This document shows positions 1-9,422 of a stretch of 64,000 nucleotides of DNA, piece by piece (positions within the stretch are counted from its first letter, which is position 1; every line of letters begins with the position of its first letter). Location of the stretch: positions 1 to 64,000 of the forward strand of contig NZ_QVMM01000016.1 in NCBI RefSeq assembly GCF_010501065.1. Reading direction: 5' to 3'. Source of the DNA: Dysgonomonas sp. 216. GTDB taxonomy: Bacteria > Bacteroidota > Bacteroidia > Bacteroidales > Dysgonomonadaceae. Position numbers and translations under genes: made by a program. The notes under the pieces were generated by a model. That model did not search any database, had not been told where the DNA came from, and saw nothing but the letters and a program-made list of their open reading frames with translations.

Positions 1-81
1 TTTTAATGATGTTGGTTGTAAATCTTTCATAAGGTGACTTTTTTTGTGTCAACCTATATTAGGACGGGACATAACGAGGAT

Positions 82-117
82 AAAAGGAGATGGCTTGAAA
101 AAAGTTATCTCCTTTTT
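82..117 (+). terminator. Intrinsic terminator of an upstream gene outside the window
   Basis: The arms AAAAGGAGAT and ATCTCCTTTT flank a loop with further G-U and A-U pairs, and a T-run follows. It lies before the promoter of the MATE gene, so it probably ends a gene whose body is outside the window. Confidence 0.8.
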
Positions 118-148
118 GTTTTTTCATTATTTGTAATTTTAATCTTTA

Positions 149-156
149 TATCTTTG
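149..156 (+). promoter_or_regulatory. Bacteroidota -7 promoter box (TATCTTTG) of the MATE gene
   Basis: TATCTTTG fits the TAnnTTTG element used by the primary sigma factor of Bacteroidota. It lies 52 nt upstream of the GTG start and downstream of the terminator, so the MATE gene is probably its own transcription unit. Confidence 0.6.
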
Positions 157-208
157 TTGCCCAAATTGAGAAAAAGGATATTTAAGGATTGTTTAAGGAC
201 TAATTGAA

Positions 209-1591
209 GTGAAATCAAATTATAGAGATTTAACGATTGGCAGCATTTTAACAGGATTGCTAAAACTTGCTTTACCTTTAATGGGAACCAGCTTTGTGCA
301 AATGGCTTATAACCTGATGGCTATGTTTTGGGTTGGACGTTTAGGCTCGGAGGCCGAAGCTACAATAGGCGCTATAGGAATGCTGTTGTGGTTATCTTCA
401 ACCATTGCTATATTAGCAATGATTGGATCCGAAGTGTCGGTAGGGCAATCGTTAGGTGCCAGAAAAAATCGCAGAGCTTTGTTGTTTGCATCGCATTCCA
501 CTACAATAGCCGTAATAATAGGAGTATTGTGGTCGGCGGGATTTTGCATTTTTGCACCACAAATACTTTCGTTTTTTAAATTGCCTGCCAATATAACGAC
601 CGATGCCGTTGTGTATCTGCGGATGCTTACAATCTGCTTACCTTTTCAGTTTCTATCGTTTGCCTTTTCGGGTATATATAATGGAGCTGGACGCAGTGTA
701 ACCCCCTTTACCGTAAATTCGGCGGGGTTGGCATTGAATATGGTTCTCGATCCTCTTTTTATATTCGGATTAGGGCCTTTCCCCGAAATGGGAATACATG
801 GTGCGGCACTTGGCACAGTTATAGCACAATTATTTGTTTGTGGTTTTTTTATATTTAAGCTTAAAGTTGGTGCAGGTATAGTCGGTCGTTTTCCTATCCT
901 GATAAAACCCCGTATCGAGTATGTAAAACGGATATTTTATCTTGGTGCGCCGGTGTCGGTTATGAACTGTATACATTCTTCAATAAATATATTATTGGCA
1001 CGTGTTGCTTCTTCTTTTGGCGGTCACATAGGTTTAATGACTCAAACAACAGGGGGACAAATAGAAGCGGTTACATGGACTACCTCGCAAGGATTTTCTA
1101 CAGCATTGAGTGCTTTTATCGCACAGAATTATGCAGCAGGAAAAATAGAACGGGGCAAAAATGCTTACTTATACACAATGACTATAATGGTGAGTTTGGG
1201 AATTGTGATAAGTGCGGCTTTTATCCTGTACGGAAAGCAAATATTCGGGATTATAATTCCTGAAGAAGAAGCGATGGCTGCGGGTGCCGAATACTTGGCA
1301 ATAATGGGTATTGTTCAAATATTTATGATGTTTGAGCTTACAACTCAGGGAATGTTTAATGGAGTGGGGCGCACTATTCCTCCTGCCGTTATAAATATGA
1401 CTTTTAATTTGCTCCGTATTCCTCTAGCTTATATTCTGGCAAAAAACATTGGTATAATTGGCGTTTGGTGGGCAATGGCTATAACTACTACATGTAAAGG
1501 TATTATTCTTCCTATTTGGTTTAGTTTTATCTATAAAGGGATAAAAAAGAAGCAACTTATAAAAATGGGTAATAATGCAATCGGTAGTTGA
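209..1591 (+). CDS. MATE family efflux transporter
   Basis: A 460-residue inner-membrane protein with about twelve hydrophobic segments arranged as two similar halves, the usual MATE (NorM/DinF) size and layout. The N-terminus with LALPLMGTSFVQMAYN and a GRLGSEAEA segment is typical of the family, which exports cationic drugs or metabolites against a Na+ or H+ gradient. The substrate cannot be told from sequence. The start is GTG; a promoter box 52 nt upstream fits this choice. It is monocistronic: a composite repeat of unknown function begins 7 nt after the stop. Confidence 0.93.
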   Translation: MKSNYRDLTIGSILTGLLKLALPLMGTSFVQMAYNLMAMFWVGRLGSEAEATIGAIGMLLWLSSTIAILAMIGSEVSVGQSLGARKNRRALLFASHSTTIAVIIGVLWSAGFCIFAPQILSFFKLPANITTDAVVYLRMLTICLPFQFLSFAFSGIYNGAGRSVTPFTVNSAGLALNMVLDPLFIFGLGPFPEMGIHGAALGTVIAQLFVCGFFIFKLKVGAGIVGRFPILIKPRIEYVKRIFYLGAPVSVMNCIHSSINILLARVASSFGGHIGLMTQTTGGQIEAVTWTTSQGFSTALSAFIAQNYAAGKIERGKNAYLYTMTIMVSLGIVISAAFILYGKQIFGIIIPEEEAMAAGAEYLAIMGIVQIFMMFELTTQGMFNGVGRTIPPAVINMTFNLLRIPLAYILAKNIGIIGVWWAMAITTTCKGIILPIWFSFIYKGIKKKQLIKMGNNAIGS

Positions 1592-1597
1592 TATTTG

Positions 1598-1810
1598 TTT
1601 ATATATCAGCGATTAATAGTTATGGAAAACATTGTTCATAGAGATAATAAATAAAACAGAAAAACTGTCAGAAGTGTCAGGTTTTATCGGTTTACAGTTC
1701 TCAACCAACAGTAAATCGAAATAACTAAATGTTGTCAGGTATGTCAGGTTTTGCAATTTAAGTCTTTTTAGAGTGCTTTCGATAAGATGTAATTCTATGT
1801 TGGTAGAATT
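1598..1810 (+). repeat. Composite intergenic repeat, locus 1, first unit (long form)
   Basis: Starts 7 nt after the MATE stop with a TTTATATATC cap. It then carries two GTCAG boxes (about 1664-1685 and 1732-1752) and ends in the inverted repeat AATTCTA-N6-TAGAATT at 1791-1810. The second box lies 59 nt before the inverted repeat, the same spacing as in all other copies. The stretch 1653-1752 is nearly identical to the reverse complement of 27741-27841. No ORF or mobility gene is present. Confidence 0.8.
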
Positions 1811-1950
1811 AAGGAACATACAAGTGTTCTTTTAAATTGTACAGTTTTGCAAGTGATCTTCGATCATGCGTGGAAATGATATGTAAGGCCGCGAATATAA
1901 TTAAAGAATAAAATCTCTTCACAGAGGAGATATAGAGGAGCGAGAAAACA

Positions 1951-2035
1951 ATAAAACCGTCAGGTATGTCAGGTTTTCTGAAAATACGTACTACAATGCT
2001 TTATTGAAGAGTATTAATTCTATATAAGTAGAATT
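1951..2035 (+). repeat. Composite intergenic repeat, locus 1, second unit (short form)
   Basis: Box ACCGTCAGGTATGTCAGG near 1955-1973, middle motif TACAATGCTTT, and inverted repeat AATTCTA-N6-TAGAATT at 2016-2035, with the box 58 nt before the inverted repeat. It lies 148 nt after the first unit and ends 58 nt before the promoter of the TonB receptor. Confidence 0.8.
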
Positions 2036-2093
2036 GTAAGGCAAGAATGTGCATAAATTAGTTATTAAATGGTAAGGTGTTTTAAGTATTTTA

Positions 2094-2101
2094 TACCTTT
2101 G
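2094..2101 (+). promoter_or_regulatory. -7 promoter box (TACCTTTG) of the TonB receptor gene
   Basis: TACCTTTG matches TAnnTTTG and lies 27 nt before the ATG. No cobalamin riboswitch or other recognisable leader fits in this short 5' region. Confidence 0.6.
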
Positions 2102-2128
2102 CGCCGTCAAATTTTAATAATTTAAATT

Positions 2129-4159
2129 ATGAAACAGAAAATGTTTTTTAAATCCGGAACGTATCGCTTCCGGCGGTTTGTTAAAACGGCTTATGCTGCT
2201 TTTAATAGTATGCATAAAGTTGTAAGCATTGGAGTTGTAACAGGTGGTATGCTTGTGTTTGCCAATGCAGGAGAAGTAAAGGCTCAGGCAACAACCTCGG
2301 TTGAGGGAGAACAGTTGTACACAATGGAGAAAGAGCTGGAAGAAGTAATGGTAACGGCGGCAAAGGTTGAAGTGCCATTAAATCAGACAGCTAAGCAAGT
2401 TACGGTTATAAGCAAAGAGCAGGTAGCGCAGGCGCCCGTCCAGAGTATACAGGATTTACTTGTTTATGTGGCCGGAATTGATGTGATTCAACGCGGAGCT
2501 CATGGGGTTCAGGCCGATATTTCAATCAGGGGAGGATCTTCCGACCAAAACGCAATACTTCTTAACGGAGTAAATATAACCAACGCACACACAGGACACT
2601 ACAACCTGGATATTCCCATCAGTCTTTCAGATATCGAACGTATTGAAATCATCCACGGACCATCTGCACTAATCTACGGTTCGAGTGCGTTCTCGGGGGG
2701 GATAAATATAATAACAAAGAAAAAAGCCGATTCGAAACTATATGCCAAAGTAGAGGGCGGTATGCATAACCTTAAAGGTATAGAAGTGCGTGGCGCAGTC
2801 GATTCGGATGCAACATCAAACAGCTTGTCTGTTACGCATAATTCATCGGACGGGTATACCGATAATAGCGACTATAATATATTCAATGCCCTATGGCAAA
2901 GCCGTTTTAGCCTCGAAAATGGGTCTAAAATTGATCTGCAATTAGGATATAACGATAAAAAGTATGGAGCAAACACCTTTTATTCGCCAAAATATCCAAA
3001 TCAGTACGAACGGACAAGTACTTATCTGGGTTCGCTTAAAGGCGAGTTTGGCTCGGTACTAAAGTTTATTCCCATAATCTATTGGAACAGGCATCACGAC
3101 CAATTTGACTTGATAAAAGATACTCCTGTGGGGCGTAATTTCCATCGGAATGATACTTATGGTGCAAATTTGATATTCCTCTATCGTTCGAAGTTCGGAA
3201 GTACCAGCTTGGGCAGTGAATTACGTAAGGAAGATATAATGAGTACTAATTTGGGGAAGGAAATGGTTGAGCCTCACCGAAAATATACAAAATACGACGA
3301 TCGGACAAATGCAAGTATCAGTTTAGAACATTCATTTACAATCGATAAGTTCAATATGTCGGCAGGTGTTATGATGAACCATAATACCCTGGAGAAAAAG
3401 AAGTATAAATTTTATCCTGCGGTTTCGGCAACTTATCGTGCCACAAACAATGTTAGCTTGTCTTCATCGTGGAGTAAATCGACACGCATACCTACTTTTG
3501 TCGATCTTTACTATTCAACCGAAACACATACAGCTAACGAAGGCTTAAAGCCAGAGCGGTCGGAGTCGTTTGATTTAGGCGTCAAATACCACAATACATT
3601 TATGAGTGCTTATGCAACGGGCTTTTTTATGTGGGGACGCAATATTATCGATTGGGTAAAAGAAAATCCAAATGATACTTGGGCTTCATGGAATCATACA
3701 AAACTTAATACAAAAGGGGTAGAGGCCGGTGTAAAGTTTAGGTTAGGCAAATTTTTACCTGTGCTTGGGGAAGCCTCCTTATTGTCGGTCGAATATACCC
3801 GCCTGAATGGAGATTCGGATACAAAAGGATTGATTTCGAAATATTCGATGAGTTATTTACGGGATAAACTTACTACGCAATTTCATCATCGTATATATGG
3901 CGATTTTTCGGCTAGTTGGTTCTTCCGCTTTCAAAAACGTATGGGAAAATATGAAGTATATGAAGGTACTGAAAATACAGGAAAATCAGCGCCCTTCAAA
4001 TCGTATTCGACTCTCGATCTTAAACTGAACTACACATATAACAGTATGCGTTTCTATATAAATGTCAACAATTTATACGATACTGGCTATTTTGACCTGA
4101 CAAGTATTCCGCAACCCGGATTTTGGCTTATGGGAGGAGTAAGCTATACTATACACTAG
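2129..4159 (+). CDS. TonB-dependent outer-membrane receptor, BtuB-like
   Basis: A 676-residue receptor. The N-terminus is long: about 27 basic and aromatic residues precede a hydrophobic segment (VVSIGVVTGGMLVFA) and a cleavage region near VKAQA. A TonB-box-like stretch (LEEVMVTAAK) and the plug domain follow (roughly 75-190, with IQDLLVYVAGIDV and SIRGGSSDQNAILLNG), then a 22-strand barrel. Size and plug resemble the vitamin B12/colicin receptor group, but the ligand is not shown and there is no riboswitch or ABC importer nearby. It appears monocistronic, with a strong terminator 28 nt after the stop. Confidence 0.9.
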   Translation: MKQKMFFKSGTYRFRRFVKTAYAAFNSMHKVVSIGVVTGGMLVFANAGEVKAQATTSVEGEQLYTMEKELEEVMVTAAKVEVPLNQTAKQVTVISKEQVAQAPVQSIQDLLVYVAGIDVIQRGAHGVQADISIRGGSSDQNAILLNGVNITNAHTGHYNLDIPISLSDIERIEIIHGPSALIYGSSAFSGGINIITKKKADSKLYAKVEGGMHNLKGIEVRGAVDSDATSNSLSVTHNSSDGYTDNSDYNIFNALWQSRFSLENGSKIDLQLGYNDKKYGANTFYSPKYPNQYERTSTYLGSLKGEFGSVLKFIPIIYWNRHHDQFDLIKDTPVGRNFHRNDTYGANLIFLYRSKFGSTSLGSELRKEDIMSTNLGKEMVEPHRKYTKYDDRTNASISLEHSFTIDKFNMSAGVMMNHNTLEKKKYKFYPAVSATYRATNNVSLSSSWSKSTRIPTFVDLYYSTETHTANEGLKPERSESFDLGVKYHNTFMSAYATGFFMWGRNIIDWVKENPNDTWASWNHTKLNTKGVEAGVKFRLGKFLPVLGEASLLSVEYTRLNGDSDTKGLISKYSMSYLRDKLTTQFHHRIYGDFSASWFFRFQKRMGKYEVYEGTENTGKSAPFKSYSTLDLKLNYTYNSMRFYINVNNLYDTGYFDLTSIPQPGFWLMGGVSYTIH

Positions 4160-4186
4160 TAATTTGTAGTTAAGTAAAATTTATCT

Positions 4187-4234
4187 ATTACCCGCACAAG
4201 GTTTTGTTTGTATAACCTTGTCGCGGGTAATTTT
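4187..4234 (+). terminator. Intrinsic terminator of the TonB receptor gene
   Basis: A long hairpin: ATTACCCGC-ACAAGGTT pairs with AACCTTGT-C-GCGGGTAAT (17 pairs with one bulge) and is followed by TTTT. Confidence 0.9.
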
Positions 4235-4345
4235 ATGATGAAATATGTATGTCAAACACAATAATGTAGTGTTGTATGAAGTGTATCTCGTCTGTATTTT
4301 TGACAAAGTATTCTGTCAAAGTGTCATCCGTAATGTTAAAAAAGG

Positions 4346-4357
4346 AGTATCGATACT
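4346..4357. promoter_or_regulatory. 12-bp palindrome upstream of htrA
   Basis: AGTATCGATACT is a perfect palindrome about 100 nt before the htrA promoter box. It may be an operator, but no regulator can be named. The remainder of 4235-4492 holds only the htrA promoter; no gene is seen there. Confidence 0.3.
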
Positions 4358-4450
4358 TGTCTCACGTTAAACCCTGTTAAGCTGTTTTTAGACAGGTTAA
4401 AAGTGTTAAAAATACGAACTACTACTGTTTTTTTGAATGTTATTTGTGTA

Positions 4451-4458
4451 TACATTTG
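4451..4458 (+). promoter_or_regulatory. -7 promoter box (TACATTTG) of htrA
   Basis: TACATTTG matches TAnnTTTG and lies 34 nt before the ATG of the protease gene. Confidence 0.5.
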
Positions 4459-4492
4459 AGAAAATAAAGTTTAATATTTTAATATTGAAGAT

Positions 4493-6010
4493 ATGAAGAA
4501 AATATGGAGTAATTTGTTTACTTATGTGCTTGTAGCAGCTATAAGTGTTGGTGCTACATATGCAACTTACAGTTATTTAGAAAAATCGAAAACAGGTGGA
4601 GGTTCTACCGATATTTTCGAAACTTTTGCAGGGCAGAACAATGAAAAGAATCTGCATCTGGCGAGTCTTACGGCAGAAGGATACCCCGATTTTACTAAAG
4701 TAGCAGAAAATTCGGTACATGGAGTTGTACACATTAAGTCGGTTATAAAACAAGAAACCAGAAGAAGCCAACAAAGAATGGTCGATCCGTTTGAGTACTT
4801 TTTCGGTTTTGGAGACAGGGGATATCAGCAGCAACCTCAACAACCCAGTATAGGGTCGGGGTCTGGAGTTATAATTTCGAAAGATGGTTATATTATAACC
4901 AATAACCATGTTGTAGACAAAGCTAACGAACTGGAAGTTACGTTAAGCGATAACCGTAAGTTCTCGGCTAAGCTTATAGGTGCCGATCCCACTACCGATA
5001 TAGCATTATTGAAGATAGAAGGGGATAATTATCCCATTATTCCTATTGGTAGTTCCGATGAACTGAAAGTGGGCGAATGGGTGCTTGCGGTAGGTAATCC
5101 GTTTAACCTTACGTCGACAGTAACAGCCGGTATTGTAAGTGCTAAGGCACGTGGAGGAATAGGATCGGGTAACCAATCGAGTATACAATCATTCATCCAG
5201 ACCGATGCTGCAATAAATCCCGGTAATAGTGGTGGTGCGTTGGTAAATACAAAAGGAGAATTGGTAGGTATTAATACTGCCATATATTCACAAACCGGAT
5301 CGTTTGCAGGTTATGGTTTTGCTGTACCTATTTCTATTGCGGGCAAAGTGGTTGCCGATTTGAAGGAATATGGTGCTGTTCAGCGTGCGGTGTTAGGTAT
5401 TGTTATTACCGATATAGCTAATGCAAAAGAGGCTTATCCCGATAAAACAAAAGATATAAAAGTGACAGAAGGCGTATATGTAAACGATTTTGCTGACCGA
5501 AGTCCTGCTAAAGAAGCAGGTTTGCTGGAGGGTGACGTAATTGTTGAAGTAAACAATATAAAAGTACGTAACACAGGAGAGCTTCAGGATCAAGTTAGTC
5601 GCCATCGTCCGGGCGATAAGGTAAAGGTAAAGGTAAGACGAGGTACATCGGATAAAACATACGAAGTTGTACTGAAAAATAATGACGGAAGTACTTCTAT
5701 AGTGAAGAAATCCGATCCGTTGGCATCGGTGGGTGCCGCCTTTAATGAGCTATCGTCGGATAAAAAGAAAGAATACGGAGTAAGTTTTGGAGTTGAAGTT
5801 GCAGGTGTTGACGGAGATGGTAAATTTAAGGCTGCAGGAATAAGCAAAGGCTTTATAATATTAAAACTCAATGATCAGCCAGTGTCTACACCCGAAGATG
5901 TTGAAAAAGTAATATTGTCTGTAGGGCAATCACGAGATAAAGGTTTGTTTATTGCAGGTTTTTACCCGAATGGCAGAACTCGTTATTATGCAATAGATTT
6001 GGGCGAATAA
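4493..6010 (+). CDS. degP: Periplasmic HtrA/DegP-type serine protease
   Basis: A 505-residue envelope-stress protease/chaperone. A signal peptide or anchor (residues 8-28) precedes a linker and the trypsin-like domain. The triad is visible as His139 (TNNHVVD), Asp169 (TTDIALL) and Ser246 (GNSGGAL). Two PDZ domains follow, the first near 290-395 and a more divergent second one near 410-500. Role in the family: degradation or refolding of misfolded periplasmic and outer-membrane proteins. It is a single gene directly upstream of the sigma factor gene, which has its own promoter. Confidence 0.95.
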   Translation: MKKIWSNLFTYVLVAAISVGATYATYSYLEKSKTGGGSTDIFETFAGQNNEKNLHLASLTAEGYPDFTKVAENSVHGVVHIKSVIKQETRRSQQRMVDPFEYFFGFGDRGYQQQPQQPSIGSGSGVIISKDGYIITNNHVVDKANELEVTLSDNRKFSAKLIGADPTTDIALLKIEGDNYPIIPIGSSDELKVGEWVLAVGNPFNLTSTVTAGIVSAKARGGIGSGNQSSIQSFIQTDAAINPGNSGGALVNTKGELVGINTAIYSQTGSFAGYGFAVPISIAGKVVADLKEYGAVQRAVLGIVITDIANAKEAYPDKTKDIKVTEGVYVNDFADRSPAKEAGLLEGDVIVEVNNIKVRNTGELQDQVSRHRPGDKVKVKVRRGTSDKTYEVVLKNNDGSTSIVKKSDPLASVGAAFNELSSDKKKEYGVSFGVEVAGVDGDGKFKAAGISKGFIILKLNDQPVSTPEDVEKVILSVGQSRDKGLFIAGFYPNGRTRYYAIDLGE

Positions 6011-6049
6011 TAAAAAATTCAAACAACTTTTCATAAACTCTATTTTTTT

Positions 6050-6087
6050 AACGCTTGACTCTCAACTAAAGGTTAGGGTCAAGCGTT
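6050..6087 (+). terminator. Hairpin after htrA, probable terminator
   Basis: AACGCTTGAC pairs with GTCAAGCGTT and the loop can pair further. The downstream tract is ATAATT rather than a T-run, so termination efficiency is uncertain. Confidence 0.5.
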
Positions 6088-6166
6088 ATAATTGTACACA
6101 ACAAAGAATTGAGTATATATTGTACTTTTTTGGAGGTAAGGGGTTGAAATATTGATAAAAAAATGC

Positions 6167-6174
6167 TATATTTG
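6167..6174 (+). promoter_or_regulatory. Promoter of the primary sigma factor gene (TTG-N20-TATATTTG)
   Basis: TATATTTG at 6167-6174 with TTG at 6144-6146, the spacing expected for Bacteroidota promoters. The ATG follows 38 nt after the box. Confidence 0.65.
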
Positions 6175-6211
6175 CACTCCTTTTGAATATTGACTAAATA
6201 AACCGTCTACA

Positions 6212-7072
6212 ATGAGGCAGTTAAAGATTACCAAATCAATTACAAATCGTGAAAGCGCATCGCTTGATAAGTATCTACAAGAGATTGGGCGTGAAGATCT
6301 TATTACTGTTGAGGAAGAGGTTGAGTTAGCACAAGCCATAAAAAGAGGAGATAGGGCTGCTTTAGAGAAATTGACAAGAGCCAATCTGCGTTTTGTGGTG
6401 TCTGTAGCTAAACAATATCAGAATCAGGGTTTAAGTTTGCCAGACCTTATCAACGAAGGAAATCTTGGGTTGATAAAAGCTGCTGAAAAATTTGATGAAA
6501 CAAGAGGGTTCAAATTTATCAGTTATGCGGTGTGGTGGATTCGCCAATCGATTTTACAGGCTTTGGCAGAGCAATCGCGTATTGTTCGTTTGCCTTTAAA
6601 TCAGGTAGGGTCGTTGAATAAAATCAGTAAAGCTTTCTCGAAATTCGAACAAGAGCATGAGCGTAAGCCATCGGCTGAAGAATTAGCAGATGAACTGGAT
6701 ATTCCGGTTGATAAAATTGCCGATTCACTAAAAGTCTCAGGAAGGCATATCTCGATGGATGCTCCGTTTGTCGAAGGAGAGGATAACAGCTTACTTGATG
6801 TTTTGGTAAATGACGATGCTCCAATTGCCGACCGAACACTTATCAACGAGTCGTTGCAACAAGAAATCGAAAGGGCTTTATCTACATTGACAGAAAGAGA
6901 AAGTGAAATTATCAAAATGTTCTTTGGTATAGGTTGTCAGGAAATGACACTCGAAGAAATTGGTGATAAATTTCAGTTAACACGCGAGCGTGTACGTCAG
7001 ATTAAAGAAAAGGCTATAAAACGATTGAGGCAAAATTCACGAAGTAAATTATTGAAAAGTTATTTAGGATAA
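6212..7072 (+). CDS. rpoD: RNA polymerase primary sigma factor RpoD/SigA (short Bacteroidota type)
   Basis: 286 residues; lacks region 1.1 and the non-conserved insert, as usual for Bacteroidota housekeeping sigma factors. Region 1.2 ([15 protein letters not shown]), region 2 ([22 protein letters not shown] and [13 protein letters not shown]), region 3 (about 140-195) and region 4 with the -35-recognition helix ([22 protein letters not shown]) are all present. It directs transcription from TAnnTTTG promoters such as those found in this window. Single gene with its own promoter and terminator. Confidence 0.97.
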   Translation: MRQLKITKSITNRESASLDKYLQEIGREDLITVEEEVELAQAIKRGDRAALEKLTRANLRFVVSVAKQYQNQGLSLPDLINEGNLGLIKAAEKFDETRGFKFISYAVWWIRQSILQALAEQSRIVRLPLNQVGSLNKISKAFSKFEQEHERKPSAEELADELDIPVDKIADSLKVSGRHISMDAPFVEGEDNSLLDVLVNDDAPIADRTLINESLQQEIERALSTLTERESEIIKMFFGIGCQEMTLEEIGDKFQLTRERVRQIKEKAIKRLRQNSRSKLLKSYLG

Positions 7073-7096
7073 ATAATCCAGAATAATAAAATGGCT

Positions 7097-7130
7097 AAAG
7101 GGATGTATCATTTGATGTGTCCCTTTTTTT
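7097..7130 (+). terminator. Intrinsic terminator of rpoD
   Basis: AAAGGGA pairs with TCCCTTT, with inner TATCA/TGATG pairing, followed by a run of T. Confidence 0.85.
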
Positions 7131-7269
7131 ATCTATATAAATATAATGTGCGATGGCTGCTTTCGGTAAATGTAAAAGAAGTATAAGGGGCAGATTTTGA
7201 GCAAATGTTTTTTACAAACAAGTAGGTTATTTTCATTCGCTTTAATTTCTTGGTCTTACAATTTAATGT

Positions 7270-7277
7270 TACTTTTG
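7270..7277 (+). promoter_or_regulatory. -7 promoter box (TACTTTTG) of the epimerase gene
   Basis: TACTTTTG with TTG at 7250-7252. It lies 36 nt before the ATG at 7314, which supports that start and excludes the far upstream in-frame TTG at 7197. Confidence 0.6.
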
Positions 7278-7313
7278 CACAGTCAAATTTTTATAAACTC
7301 AATAAAAAAAGTC

Positions 7314-7727
7314 ATGGATATTTCACACATTGAACATCTTGGGATTGCTGTAAATAGCATTGAAGAAAGTTTACCTTACTATGAAGGCGTTTTAGGCTTA
7401 AAATGTTATAATATTGAGGTTGTTGAAGATCAAAAAGTAAAAACAGCATTTTTTAAAGTTGGTCAAACAAAAATCGAATTGCTGGAGCCAACAAGCCCCG
7501 ATAGTACAATTGCTAAATTCCTGGAAAAAAAAGGTGAAGGTATACACCATATTGCATTCAGTGTAGCCGATGGTGTAGCAAATGCACTTAAAGAAGTAGA
7601 AGAAAAAGGTGTGCAATTAATAGATAAAGCACCACGTGGTGGAGCCGAAGGCCTTAGTATAGCTTTTCTTCATCCAAAATCAACCAAAGGGGTGTTAACA
7701 GAGTTGTGTGAAGACCCTAAAAAATAA
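7314..7727 (+). CDS. mce: Methylmalonyl-CoA epimerase
   Basis: 137 residues with the glyoxalase/VOC fold of methylmalonyl-CoA epimerases, interconverting the S and R forms of methylmalonyl-CoA between mutase and decarboxylase/carboxylase. Family motifs seen: HLGIAV near the N-terminus (metal His), VKTAFFKVGQTKIELLEP, GEGIHHIAF (second metal His) and a conserved end GVLTELCE. The reading frame is open back to a TTG at 7197, but the added residues are unlike the family and the promoter lies inside that stretch, so ATG 7314 is chosen. It is first in a cluster with mmdA and the biotin carrier. Confidence 0.93.
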   Translation: MDISHIEHLGIAVNSIEESLPYYEGVLGLKCYNIEVVEDQKVKTAFFKVGQTKIELLEPTSPDSTIAKFLEKKGEGIHHIAFSVADGVANALKEVEEKGVQLIDKAPRGGAEGLSIAFLHPKSTKGVLTELCEDPKK

Positions 7728-7734
7728 ATCAAAG

Positions 7735-7770
7735 AAAAGACTTTATAGCCTTTGGGTTGTGAGGTCTTTT
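7735..7770 (+). terminator. Hairpin between mce and mmdA, possible attenuator
   Basis: AAAAGAC pairs with GTCTTTT across a 22-nt loop and the 3' arm ends in T4. The stem is short, so it may only reduce transcription into mmdA. Confidence 0.4.
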
Positions 7771-7823
7771 AGATGTTTATACAGATTTATCTAAAAAACT
7801 AATATAACAAAAATCATAAAGAC

Positions 7824-9383
7824 ATGAGCCAACTTGAAAAAGTAAGAGAGCTTATTGAACTTCGTGAAAAAGCACGCCTAGGAGGTGGTGAAAAAAGAAT
7901 CGAAGCTCAGCACGCAAAAGGAAAGTATACAGCACGTGAACGTATTGCTATCTTGTTAGATGAAGGTAGTTTTGAAGAGTTCGACATGTTTGTTGAACAC
8001 CGTTCGACAAATTTCGGGATGGATAAACAAAAATTCCTTGGAGATGGTGTTGTTACCGGTTGTGGAACAATCGGTGGACGTTTAGTTTATATCTTTGCTC
8101 AGGATTTCACTGTTATCGGTGGATCGTTGTCCGAAACTATGGCAATGAAAATTTGTAAAGTTATGGATATGGCAATGAAAATGGGTGCGCCATGCGTTGG
8201 TATCAACGACTCGGGAGGTGCTCGTATTCAGGAAGGTGTAAATGCACTTGCCGGATATGCCGAAATATTCCAACGTAATATTTTAGCATCAGGTGTTATT
8301 CCTCAAATTTCGGGAATCTTCGGGCCTTGTGCTGGTGGAGCTGTGTATTCTCCGGCTTTAACAGACTTTAATATCATGACAGAAGGTACATCATATATGT
8401 TCCTTACTGGTCCTAAAGTGGTGAAAACCGTAACGGGTGAGGATGTTACACAAGAAGAACTTGGTGGAGCATCGGTTCATACAACAAAATCGGGGGTTGC
8501 TCATTTTTCTGTGGCAAACGAAGATGATGGTTTAACATTAATTCGTCACTTATTAAGCTTCTTACCCTCGAATAATATGGAAGAAGCTCCTCGTAAAGAG
8601 TGTACTGATCCTGTATCGAGAATGGATGATTTGTTGAACGAAATTATCCCTGATAATCCAAATAAACCATACGATATGTATGAGGTTATCGGAGCTATTA
8701 TCGACGATGGAGAATTCCTAGAAGTACATTCAGCTTATGCAAAAAATATCATTATTGGTTTCGCTCGTTTCAATGGTCAGTCTGTTGGGGTAGTCGCAAA
8801 CCAACCAAAATATTTGGCAGGCGTATTGGATATCAATGCTTCTCGTAAAGCTGCTCGTTTCGTGCGTTTTTGCGATGCATTTAATATTCCTTTGGTTACT
8901 TTGGTGGATGTTCCCGGATTCCTACCCGGAACAGGACAAGAGTACGGAGCTGTTATCACACATGGTGCAAAACTTTTATATGCTTACGGAGAAGCTACAG
9001 TGCCAAAAGTAACTGTTACATTACGTAAATCGTATGGAGGTTCGCATATTGTAATGAGTTGTAAACAACTTCGTGGCGATTTAAACTATGCTTGGCCTAC
9101 TGCCGAAATTGCAGTTATGGGTGCTGATGGTGCTGCAGAAGTTCTTTATGCAAAAGAAATTAAAGCAGAAACAGATCCTCAAAAGCAAGCGGAAGTTGCG
9201 GCTGCCAAGAAAGAAGAATATAATAAATTATTCTCAAATCCTTACAATGCTGCTCGTTATGGGTATATCGACGATGTTATCGAACCTCGTAATACACGTT
9301 TCCGTGTAATCCGTGCTTTGGAACAATTGAGAACAAAACGTCAGACTAATCCTGCTAAAAAGCACGATAATCTGCCACTATAA
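7824..9383 (+). CDS. mmdA: Carboxyltransferase subunit, methylmalonyl-CoA decarboxylase alpha / propionyl-CoA carboxylase beta
   Basis: 519 residues, full length for acyl-CoA carboxyltransferases. The N-terminal and C-terminal crotonase-like halves are visible: [14 protein letters not shown] and [16 protein letters not shown] in the first, [16 protein letters not shown] and [13 protein letters not shown] in the second. It moves CO2 between methylmalonyl-CoA and the biotin of the carrier encoded 231 nt downstream. In fermenting Bacteroidales this enzyme decarboxylates methylmalonyl-CoA in the succinate-to-propionate path. Sequence alone does not separate decarboxylase from carboxylase. Confidence 0.93.
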   Translation: MSQLEKVRELIELREKARLGGGEKRIEAQHAKGKYTARERIAILLDEGSFEEFDMFVEHRSTNFGMDKQKFLGDGVVTGCGTIGGRLVYIFAQDFTVIGGSLSETMAMKICKVMDMAMKMGAPCVGINDSGGARIQEGVNALAGYAEIFQRNILASGVIPQISGIFGPCAGGAVYSPALTDFNIMTEGTSYMFLTGPKVVKTVTGEDVTQEELGGASVHTTKSGVAHFSVANEDDGLTLIRHLLSFLPSNNMEEAPRKECTDPVSRMDDLLNEIIPDNPNKPYDMYEVIGAIIDDGEFLEVHSAYAKNIIIGFARFNGQSVGVVANQPKYLAGVLDINASRKAARFVRFCDAFNIPLVTLVDVPGFLPGTGQEYGAVITHGAKLLYAYGEATVPKVTVTLRKSYGGSHIVMSCKQLRGDLNYAWPTAEIAVMGADGAAEVLYAKEIKAETDPQKQAEVAAAKKEEYNKLFSNPYNAARYGYIDDVIEPRNTRFRVIRALEQLRTKRQTNPAKKHDNLPL

Positions 9384-9422
9384 TTATAATATTATTAGAG
9401 AACCTCAATAAAAAATAGGATT

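Noticed and set aside
2..37. Possible C-terminal end of a gene (11 codons to a TGA) at the window edge
   Set aside because: Too short to identify or to separate from chance, although the terminator at 82-117 fits a gene ending here.
4408..4450. Sequence AATACGAACTACTACTG before htrA, similar to the middle of the composite repeat and to 41829-41850
   Set aside because: The GTCAG box and the AATTCTA inverted repeat are missing, so it is at best a decayed remnant.
5006..5283. Overlapping antisense reading frames in htrA (and similar ones in other genes)
   Set aside because: They are shadows of the coding frame without own promoters, family motifs or start signals.
7197..7313. Longer reading frame upstream of methylmalonyl-CoA epimerase
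   Set aside because: The promoter box lies inside it, and the extra residues are unlike the family. ATG 7314 gives a normal protein.
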